A stretch of 5,022 bases of DNA from CAZVWW01 sp964631265 (GTDB lineage: Bacteria > Thermotogota > Thermotogae > MWEM01): NCBI GenBank assembly GCA_964631265.1, contig CAZVWW010000156.1, positions 1 through 5,022 on the forward strand. The letters are read 5' to 3'. This document shows, piece after piece, positions 1 through 4,941 of the stretch. A program made the position numbers and the translations under genes. Under the pieces are notes generated by a model that saw only the letters and a list, made by a program, of their open reading frames with translations, had not been told where the DNA came from and ran no database searches. The first letter of the stretch is position 1. Each line of letters begins with the position of its first letter.

Positions 1-2
1 AT

Positions 3-31
3 TTGACAAAAACGAACTATTGAAGTATAAT
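3..31 (+). promoter_or_regulatory. Consensus sigma-70 promoter of the ATPase/permease operon
   Basis: A perfect -35 hexamer TTGACA (3-8) and a perfect -10 hexamer TATAAT (26-31) are separated by exactly 17 bases, the optimal spacing for housekeeping sigma factor promoters. Transcription should start near 37-39, leaving a leader of about 28 bases before the ATG at 66. Such a complete match is rare and predicts strong basal activity, so a repressor is likely. The palindrome at 31-47 is placed for that role. No activity is measured here; the call rests on sequence match and position. Confidence 0.85.
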
Positions 32-47
32 GTATATAATTTATACA
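31..47. promoter_or_regulatory. Putative operator palindrome over the transcription start
   Basis: TGTATA (31-36) and TATACA (42-47) are perfect inverted 6-base arms around a 5-base spacer, forming a 17-base imperfect palindrome. It begins on the last base of the -10 hexamer and is centred at 39, at the predicted transcription start. A second, wider symmetry, GTATATA (32-38) against TATATAC (48-54), lies over the same stretch. A repressor bound here would block promoter opening. AT-rich dyads with TGTA/TACA ends are bound by several regulator families, so the protein cannot be named. Chance symmetry in AT-rich DNA is the main alternative. Confidence 0.4.
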
Positions 48-54
48 TATATAC

Positions 55-61
55 GAGGAGG
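55..61 (+). promoter_or_regulatory. Ribosome binding site fixing the first start codon
   Basis: GAGGAGG lies four bases before the ATG at 66. It decides the start: the upstream in-frame ATG at 30 lies inside the -10 element, before the predicted transcription start, and has no ribosome site. Confidence 0.9.
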
Positions 62-65
62 CGTT

Positions 66-941
66 ATGGCCTTAAAGATTGCTGTTTTAAGTGGAAAAGG
101 CGGAACGGGGAAGACGACGGTTTCGGTCAATCTTGCCCATGTCCTTGCGAAGAAGATGCGGGTGCAGCTGCTCGATGCTGATACGGAGGAGCCGGACACC
201 CATCTGTTCTTTGATTATGTTGGGGAAAAAGTGATGAAAAGGGTGGAGCAGCTCATTCCGCGGGTGGATGCTGAAAAATGCACCAAATGCGGGAAATGTG
301 CTGAGAACTGTCAGTTCGGGGCGATCAATGTCTATCCCAACGATATCCTGGTCTTCGACAATCTGTGCCACGGCTGCGGGGTTTGCAGTCTGGTCTGTCC
401 CGAAGATGCCATCCGGGAGGTCCCCAAAGAGCTGGGGGTGCTGCGTTTTCAAAAGACAACCGGCTCGATCAACTACGGGGAGGGAATTCTGAACATCGGC
501 GAGATATCGGGGGTTCGTGTGATTGAGAGGCTTAAAGAGAACATCGACACGGATAACAACGATGTCATCATCATCGACTCGCCCCCGGGGGCATCCTGTC
601 CTGCTGTTGAGGCGGTCAGGAATGTTGATTTCGCCCTTCTCGTCACAGAGGATTCCGCCTTCGGACTGCATGATATGGAGATTGTCACGGCGGTTCTGGA
701 ACAGATGGGAATAGATTACGGGGTGATTCTTAACAAGTTCCGTGAAAAGAAGGTAAGAGAACCGCATTTCAAGCGTTTGCTGGACAATTATTCAGACAAG
801 ATCATGATGCGGATTCCCCTCGACAGGGGAATCGCTGAAAGACATTCGAACGGGGAGTTGTTTGTGGATTCCTTCGGGGAATATGCGGAGCGGTTCTCAG
901 AACTCTTTGACACGATACTGAATAAAAGGGGACTGAAATAA
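66..941 (+). CDS. MinD-superfamily P-loop ATPase with inserted 2[4Fe-4S] ferredoxin domain (first paralogue)
   Basis: The 291-residue product is a cytoplasmic SIMIBI-class ATPase of the COG1149 type, related to MinD, Mrp/Nbp35, NifH and ArsA. The deviant Walker A is GKGGTGKTT (10-18) with signature Lys11 and Lys16. The switch I region is LDADTEEPD (36-44). A bacterial ferredoxin segment is inserted next, with ligands Cys72/75/78/82 and Cys101/104/107/111, each CxxCxxCxxxC and the second followed by Pro, enough for two [4Fe-4S] clusters. Walker B/switch II is VIIIDSPPG (167-175), and Cys178-Pro179 follow. No transmembrane segment or signal peptide is visible. Length is normal for the family. 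The start at 66 follows from the ribosome site. The gene is first in its operon and its stop lies 2 bases before the second paralogue, suggesting a heterodimer made in equal amounts. The family's biochemical role is poorly defined; iron-sulfur carrier or redox-gated ATPase activity is inference. Confidence 0.9.
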   Translation: MALKIAVLSGKGGTGKTTVSVNLAHVLAKKMRVQLLDADTEEPDTHLFFDYVGEKVMKRVEQLIPRVDAEKCTKCGKCAENCQFGAINVYPNDILVFDNLCHGCGVCSLVCPEDAIREVPKELGVLRFQKTTGSINYGEGILNIGEISGVRVIERLKENIDTDNNDVIIIDSPPGASCPAVEAVRNVDFALLVTEDSAFGLHDMEIVTAVLEQMGIDYGVILNKFREKKVREPHFKRLLDNYSDKIMMRIPLDRGIAERHSNGELFVDSFGEYAERFSELFDTILNKRGLK

Positions 942-943
942 CC

Positions 944-1834
944 ATGAAAACAAAACAAATCTCAATTGTCAGCGGTAAGGGCGGGACCGGCAAGACAACG
1001 ATTGCCGGCTCAATGGCCGTTCTGTTCGAGAATCACGTGGTATCGGACTGTGATGTGGACTCGTCCAACCTTCATCTGCTGCTCAATCCCGTGGATACGA
1101 AAAAGGACGAATACTGGGCGGGGCACAAGGCCACTATTGACAAGGACAAGTGCATCGGCTGCGGGGAATGCGGGAAGGCCTGCCGGTTCAACGCGATAGG
1201 TATCTCAGAGGGGGGGAAGTACGCGGTCGACCCCTTTGCCTGCGAGGGGTGCAAGGCCTGTGTGATCGTCTGCCCCGTGGATGCGGTGAACTTTGATCTC
1301 AACCATCCGGGGGATTATTATCTCTCCAGGACAGATCAAGCCCCCTTTGTTCATGCCGATCTGAAACCCGGCGAGGAGATGAGCGGCGGGCTTGTGGCAC
1401 AAGTGAGGAAGACATCGCTCAAAACGGCTACGGACCGAAAAAAGGATTACATCGTCATCGACGGGGCACCGGGAATTGGCTGTCCGGCCACCTCCTCCAT
1501 CACCGGAACGGATTATGTGCTGCTGGTGACAGAGCCGACGGTCTCAGGCATCTACGATATGAAACGGATGATGGAGACGATTGAGCATTTTTCAATCCCC
1601 TATGGTGTTGTGCTCAACCGGAGCGATATCAATCCGGAAAAGAGCCGGGAGATTGGCCGGTACTGCCGGGAAAAGGGCGTTGAGATCCTGGCCGAGATCC
1701 CGTACGATGAGACGGTGAACGCCGCCAATTCCAGGGGTTATCCCGTGGTCAGCGTCCCGGAATCACCGGCGGGAAAAGAGATGATCAAACTCCACAAAAA
1801 AGTCATCGGGGCGATATCCTCAGAGAATAAATGA
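944..1834 (+). CDS. MinD-superfamily P-loop ATPase with inserted 2[4Fe-4S] ferredoxin domain (second paralogue)
   Basis: The 296-residue product has the same architecture as its upstream neighbour but is clearly diverged, so the duplication is old. Walker A is GKGGTGKTT (11-19), with Lys12 and Lys17. Switch I is SDCDVDSSN (34-42), with an extra Cys36. The ferredoxin insert has ligands Cys70/73/76/80 and Cys100/103/106/110. Walker B/switch II is VIDGAPG (171-177), followed by Cys180-Pro181. The ATG comes 2 bases after the previous stop. The only ribosome-site-like sequence, AAGGGGA at 926-932, is somewhat distant, so translational coupling is likely. COG1149 genes commonly occur as adjacent pairs in anaerobic bacteria and archaea, which supports joint function. 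The protein should be soluble, bind ATP at a dimer interface and carry two [4Fe-4S] clusters. The client or substrate cannot be read from the sequence. Confidence 0.9.
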   Translation: MKTKQISIVSGKGGTGKTTIAGSMAVLFENHVVSDCDVDSSNLHLLLNPVDTKKDEYWAGHKATIDKDKCIGCGECGKACRFNAIGISEGGKYAVDPFACEGCKACVIVCPVDAVNFDLNHPGDYYLSRTDQAPFVHADLKPGEEMSGGLVAQVRKTSLKTATDRKKDYIVIDGAPGIGCPATSSITGTDYVLLVTEPTVSGIYDMKRMMETIEHFSIPYGVVLNRSDINPEKSREIGRYCREKGVEILAEIPYDETVNAANSRGYPVVSVPESPAGKEMIKLHKKVIGAISSENK

Positions 1835-1840
1835 TATAAT
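1832..1840 (+). promoter_or_regulatory. Possible internal extended -10 promoter before the permease gene
   Basis: TGATATAAT matches the extended -10 form TGnTATAAT exactly, with TATAAT at 1835-1840. It overlaps the stop codon of the second ATPase gene. No convincing -35 hexamer is seen 16-18 bases upstream, which extended -10 promoters can tolerate. Transcription would begin near 1847 and let the permease and the gene after it be expressed apart from the ATPases. Confidence 0.4.
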
Positions 1841-1869
1841 CGGAGTGCTCAAAAACTCAGATCGGAGTG
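1839..1869 (+). repeat. Two direct copies of ATCGGAGTG
   Basis: The 9-mer ATCGGAGTG occurs at 1839-1847 and 1861-1869, a period of 22 bases, about two helical turns. The first copy sits at the predicted start of the internal promoter. The second contains the GGAG ribosome site of the short leader frame. It could be a pair of binding sites, a duplicated ribosome site or chance. Confidence 0.5.
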
Positions 1870-1874
1870 AAGTG

Positions 1875-1904
1875 ATGACAACGGCTGTGAAAAGATGTCA
1901 CTGA
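1875..1904 (+). CDS. Possible 9-residue leader peptide overlapping the permease start
   Basis: An ATG at 1875 opens a nine-codon frame, MTTAVKRCH, ending in TGA at 1902-1904. GGAG at 1864-1867 lies seven bases before it, ideal spacing. The permease ATG at 1895 lies inside this frame in another register and has no good ribosome site of its own; the bases just before it read GTGAAAAG. Ribosomes finishing the minigene would stop 7 bases past the permease ATG, so termination-reinitiation could supply its translation. The peptide has no recognised sequence and is probably not itself functional. The frame could be accidental, with the GGAG weakly serving the ATG at 1895 from 27 bases away. Confidence 0.3.
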   Translation: MTTAVKRCH

Positions 1905-3268
1905 AGAAAAAGAGCATCCTCTTATTATCGTTGTTTCTGTTTATGATACCGTTCTTTTTCCCCGCCCCGCCGGGGCTTGATGAGAACGGCTTCAAGACGC
2001 TGATCATCTTTGTGATCTGTGTCATCTGGTGGGTGACGAACATCGTCCCTTTAATGATCACGAGCATCCTGGCGATCATCTCGCTTCCCATGCTCGGGAT
2101 AGAGGAGTCTTCTGTTGTCTATTCCAGATTCGGCAACACAGCCGTTTTCTTCGTGCTCGGCTCTTTCATCCTCGGCTCGGCTATCATGAGAACGGGGCTG
2201 AGTACACGGATTGCCCTGGCCTTCACACAAAGGCTCGGGCGTTCCCCGAAGCGGCTGATCATCGCCTTCCAGCTCCTGGCAACCCTGCTGGCCTTCTGGA
2301 TTTCGGGACATGCCGTTGCGGCCATGCTGATGCCGATCATCATCGAGGTGGGAACCGCCCTTTACCCGCAGAAGAACGGCCCGGGCTATTCGAGGGCACT
2401 GGCCTTCTCTGTGATGTGGGGGGCGGTGATCGGCAGTTGCACCACTCTTCTCGGAGGCGCAAGAGGCCCGTTGGCCCTTGCCATGCTGGATAAACTGACC
2501 GGCAGGGAGATATCTTTCGGCGGCTGGGTTCTGGCAACGCTTCCCGTTGTTACGGGAACAACCATCGCCGCCTCTCTCATACTCCTTAAGATCACCCCGG
2601 GAACGATTGATATCAAATCCGCGGTTGAATTGTTGAGAGAAAAGCGCCAGAAACTGGGGGGCATAAGCGGCAAAGAGAAGGCGGTCTTAACGGTCATCCT
2701 TCTGACAACGGCCGCCTGGTTCCTCTTCAGCAACCGTTTCGGGCTGGCCAACATTGCCCTCCTGGCCGTCGTCGTGCTTTTCATCTTTGAGATCATCTCC
2801 TGGAAAGAGGTGGAGGAGGATGTCAACTGGGGGGTTATTCTCATGTACGGGGGAGCGATAGCGCTCGGATACTCGTTGAACGCCTCCGGCGTGGCCGAAT
2901 GGCTTGTGAACGGCTTTATGTCCTCGGGGATCAGCAGCCCGGTGATGATACTGGCAACACTGGCCCTGATATCGGTCCTTTTCACAGAGTTCATGAGCAA
3001 CACAGCCGTTGTCGCTTTCCTGCTCCCGGTTGCCCTTTCCGGCGGGATCCTGATGACGGATATCCCGGAGCTGATCGTCTTTGCCGTCACCATCCCCTCG
3101 GGACTGGCCTTCATGCTCCCCATGAGTACCCCGGCTGTTGCCATGATGTTATCCACCGGTTATATCGAACCCCGTGATACAATGAGGTACGGGATCTTTT
3201 TAAACATCACCGGAACCGGTCTGACCATTCTGAGTCTGTGGTTGTACTGGCCACTGCTCTTTGGATAA
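1895..3268 (+). CDS. DASS/SLC13-like (ion transporter superfamily) permease with atypical substrate motifs
   Basis: The 457-residue protein is strongly hydrophobic, with about 11-12 membrane segments and hydrophobic runs near 8-26, 34-66, 82-98, 121-150, 168-188, 210-232, 263-300, 312-328, 348-388 and 391-455. Family marks include WWVTNIVPL (45-53), GSFILGSAIMRTGL (89-102), the second-repeat SNT motif at Ser368-Asn369-Thr370, and FMLPMSTP (406-413). Members move dicarboxylates, citrate, sulfate or other anions, usually with sodium. Here the first-repeat SNT is replaced by Ser137-Gly138-His139. The usual GTPPN loop reads Gly187-Gly-Ala-Arg190-Gly191, and the second TPPNA reads TPAVA (412-416). 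Substrate and coupling ion are therefore open. ATG 1895 is chosen because the frame has no other start before the in-frame stop at 1868-1870. The ribosome site is poor. It lies 60 bases after the ATPase pair and 9 bases before the next gene. Confidence 0.85.
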   Translation: MSLKKKSILLLSLFLFMIPFFFPAPPGLDENGFKTLIIFVICVIWWVTNIVPLMITSILAIISLPMLGIEESSVVYSRFGNTAVFFVLGSFILGSAIMRTGLSTRIALAFTQRLGRSPKRLIIAFQLLATLLAFWISGHAVAAMLMPIIIEVGTALYPQKNGPGYSRALAFSVMWGAVIGSCTTLLGGARGPLALAMLDKLTGREISFGGWVLATLPVVTGTTIAASLILLKITPGTIDIKSAVELLREKRQKLGGISGKEKAVLTVILLTTAAWFLFSNRFGLANIALLAVVVLFIFEIISWKEVEEDVNWGVILMYGGAIALGYSLNASGVAEWLVNGFMSSGISSPVMILATLALISVLFTEFMSNTAVVAFLLPVALSGGILMTDIPELIVFAVTIPSGLAFMLPMSTPAVAMMLSTGYIEPRDTMRYGIFLNITGTGLTILSLWLYWPLLFG

Positions 3269-3272
3269 GGAG
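3267..3272 (+). promoter_or_regulatory. Ribosome binding site overlapping the permease stop codon
   Basis: AAGGAG shares its first bases with the permease TAA stop (3266-3268) and lies five bases before the ATG at 3278. This links translation of the small protein to the end of permease translation and supports both the start codon and the operon. Confidence 0.8.
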
Positions 3273-3277
3273 TTCAA

Positions 3278-3742
3278 ATGAAATCACAAAAAAAGGTTGA
3301 GAGCGCCATCGTGATCTGCACCGATATGAAAAAGAATACCGGGGCATTAAAAAGCATAGTCCGTCGATACGCCGGCATCCGTATCCTTCTCCTGATCGAC
3401 AGAACCATTATTCAACTCGTCTCCGAGATATTCCGGGAAAAGGGATGGATGGGGTATAAACCCGCTGAGGAGTTGCAGGATACCCTTTTAAAGCATTATG
3501 AGATCATGGCAGACAGATGGAAGGATGATGCACAGGCCTTTCTAAAAAAAGAAGATACGGCCTTCTCCATCCAAAAGCATACGGGCAATCTCAAGGATTC
3601 GCTGATTCACGAGATCAAGGCATTTACCCCAAATGAGATTGCACTGACCTATACGAAGGGGTTCAATCCCTATCTTGAGGTCATCAAACCGGTCTGCCGT
3701 GAGCTCGGCAAAAAGTACAAATTGCCCGTAAGGGAAATATAA
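3278..3742 (+). CDS. Hypothetical 154-residue protein, possible universal-stress-protein-like fold
   Basis: No family can be assigned firmly. The protein is soluble and basic at its N-terminus, and its apparent element order is: strand VESAIVICTD (7-16), helix (21-33), strand RILLLID (35-41), helices (43-56 and a long charged one at 62-92), strand AFSIQKHTG (95-103), helix (105-117), strand EIALTYTKG (120-128) and a final helix (129-147). That order and the length resemble a UspA-type alpha/beta fold. The C-terminal nucleotide-binding pattern G-x2-G-x9-G-S/T is absent, so ATP binding is doubtful. Usp domains are often encoded beside or fused to membrane transporters, which fits its place 9 bases after the permease with a strong AAGGAG site. 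A regulatory or accessory role to the permease is inference. A single cysteine (Cys140) rules out a cluster within one chain by the usual four-Cys motif. Confidence 0.75.
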   Translation: MKSQKKVESAIVICTDMKKNTGALKSIVRRYAGIRILLLIDRTIIQLVSEIFREKGWMGYKPAEELQDTLLKHYEIMADRWKDDAQAFLKKEDTAFSIQKHTGNLKDSLIHEIKAFTPNEIALTYTKGFNPYLEVIKPVCRELGKKYKLPVREI

Positions 3743-3756
3743 CAGACTTTGGAAGA

Positions 3757-3816
3757 TATGATAATCCCTATGCTTAAACCTCTTTATCATACAAAAAAGT
3801 CACTTTTTATGATAAA
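3757..3816. repeat. Three alternating copies of TATGATAA with a nested hairpin
   Basis: TATGATAA occurs on the + strand at 3757-3764, as its reverse complement TTATCATA at 3784-3791, and again on the + strand at 3808-3815. Copies 2 and 3 extend to perfect 9-base arms, TTTATCATA (3783-3791) and TATGATAAA (3808-3816), around an inner dyad AAAAGT/ACTTTT (3795-3800 and 3802-3807). Copies 1 and 2 could also pair, so two mutually exclusive hairpins are possible. The stems are AT-only apart from a few pairs and there is no GC-rich stem with a following T run, so this is not a standard intrinsic terminator. Operator sites or a weak bidirectional terminator are the likelier readings. Confidence 0.55.
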
Positions 3817-3818
3817 AT
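3810..3818 (+). promoter_or_regulatory. Possible extended -10 promoter of the peptide transporter operon
   Basis: TGATAAAAT (3810-3818) fits the extended -10 pattern TGnTAnAAT, with TAAAAT as the hexamer. The -35 region 17 bases upstream (TACAAA, 3790-3795) matches poorly. Transcription would start near 3825, giving a leader of about 70 bases. The third TATGATAA copy overlaps this element, so a protein bound there could control it. The AT-rich surroundings make false matches easy. Confidence 0.3.
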
Positions 3819-3880
3819 AGATTAGCATGTAAAGTATACGTTTATTTATTGTTAGGGAACCCAATCTTTCTTTAAAGTTC

Positions 3881-3886
3881 AGGAGG
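3881..3886 (+). promoter_or_regulatory. Ribosome binding site deciding a TTG start
   Basis: A perfect AGGAGG ends eight bases before the TTG at 3895. No ATG or GTG in the correct frame competes with it, and the TTG precedes the conserved beginning of an OppD-type ATPase by only a few residues. Confidence 0.85.
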
Positions 3887-3894
3887 TTGTTCTT

Positions 3895-4941
3895 TTGAAA
3901 TCCCCCATATTAAAAGTAAGGAATCTCAGAACCTATTTTGAACAGGCAGAAGGCACTGTAAGGGCTGTTGATGATGTTTCTTTTTCAGTGCATGATGACG
4001 AGGTCATCGGGATAGTGGGTGAGACGGGCTCGGGAAAAAGCGTCACGGCCAAATCCATATCGGGCCTGATTAAGAGCCCCGGTTATATTGCCGGCGGTGA
4101 TATCCTCTTTAAGACCGATGAGTTCAGGGAAAAGCAAAAAGACGGCTATCTGGATCTCTCAACCCTCAAAGGGGATCAGTTCACCAAGATAAGGGGAAAC
4201 CATATCAGTATCATCTTTCAGGATCCGATGACCTCCTTAAACCCCATTTATACAATAAAAAGACAGTTGACTGAGACGATTATGTTCCATCAGAAGGTGG
4301 ATGAAACAGAAGCGGTGGACATCGCCGTGGCAATGCTTGACAAGGTCGGGCTGCCCAATCCGAGAGAGCGACTCGACAATTACCCGTTCGAGCTTTCCGG
4401 CGGCCAGCGTCAGAGGGTTATCATCGCCATCGGTATCTCGTGCAATCCGGAGATATTGATCGCCGATGAGCCGACGACGGCCCTTGATGTGACCGTTCAG
4501 GCACAGATCCTGGAACTGATGAAGGACCTGCAGAAGGAATTCCATTCCGGTTTGATCTTTATCACGCATGATCTGGCGGTCATTGCGGAGATGGCGGACC
4601 GGGTCATGGTCATGTACGGGGGAAAGACCATGGAGTACGCCGATGTGTACGCCGTCTTTGAAGAGCCCCTGCATCCCTATTCCAAGCTGCTCCTCGACTG
4701 TATTCCAAGACTGGACATCAAACAGGATGCCCTCTCACCGATACCGGGACAACCTCCAACGATGCTGAATGCACCGGACCTGTGTCCCTTTCTTCCCAGA
4801 TGTCCAAAACGGGTCGATCGGTGCATGAAAGATGTTCCGCCTTTGAACGAGGTTAAAGAGGATCACTTCGTCAGATGTTTCAACCCGTATACCGGTAAAA
4901 AACAGGTAACGGGTCATAAGGAAAGTGGTCAACGTGGCTGA
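3895..4941 (+). CDS. oppD: Peptide ABC transporter ATP-binding protein, OppD/DppD type
   Basis: The 348-residue cytoplasmic ATPase belongs to an oligopeptide/dipeptide (nickel/peptide family) importer. In order: Walker A GETGSGKS (42-49), Q-loop IFQDPMTSLNP (107-117, Gln109), signature LSGGQRQR (167-174), Walker B ILIADEP (187-193, Glu192), D-loop ALD (196-198) and H-loop ITHD (His225). The C-terminal oligopeptide transporter extension has Cys297, Cys303, Cys310 and Cys328, the CPF-RC-C-C pattern that binds a [4Fe-4S] cluster in characterised OppD proteins. All catalytic residues are present. Residues 73-97 form a slightly long charged insert before the Q-loop. A TTG start is used, fixed by the AGGAGG at 3881. 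It overlaps the next gene by 8 bases and should form the OppD/OppF heterodimer. It starts its own unit, with no permease gene directly upstream. OppD and DppD cannot be told apart from sequence, so the symbol is generic. Confidence 0.93.
   Translation: MKSPILKVRNLRTYFEQAEGTVRAVDDVSFSVHDDEVIGIVGETGSGKSVTAKSISGLIKSPGYIAGGDILFKTDEFREKQKDGYLDLSTLKGDQFTKIRGNHISIIFQDPMTSLNPIYTIKRQLTETIMFHQKVDETEAVDIAVAMLDKVGLPNPRERLDNYPFELSGGQRQRVIIAIGISCNPEILIADEPTTALDVTVQAQILELMKDLQKEFHSGLIFITHDLAVIAEMADRVMVMYGGKTMEYADVYAVFEEPLHPYSKLLLDCIPRLDIKQDALSPIPGQPPTMLNAPDLCPFLPRCPKRVDRCMKDVPPLNEVKEDHFVRCFNPYTGKKQVTGHKESGQRG

Noticed and set aside
30..65. Twelve-residue upstream extension of the first ATPase from the ATG at 30
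   Set aside because: The ATG overlaps the -10 hexamer and precedes the predicted transcript start. The conserved N-terminal strand and AGGAGG support the ATG at 66.
268..492. Transposon, CRISPR, tRNA or rRNA content, and gene-fragment frames inside the ATPases
   Set aside because: No repeat-spacer pattern, terminal inverted repeats, transposase motif or cloverleaf was seen, and alternative frames such as 268-492 carry no domain.
87..767. Minus-strand open frame of 226 codons opposite the first ATPase
   Set aside because: The + strand carries Walker motifs and eight spaced cysteines. The reverse frame shows no domain and no ribosome site.
2386..3156. Long open frame on the minus strand (256 codons) across the permease gene
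   Set aside because: It lies opposite a clear membrane protein with family motifs. Its product is low-complexity Ser/Thr/Arg rich with no motif, as expected for an antisense shadow.
3783..3816. Intrinsic terminator after the 154-residue gene
   Set aside because: The hairpin is almost all A-T and lacks a GC-rich stem with a following T tract. It is better listed as a repeat or operator candidate.
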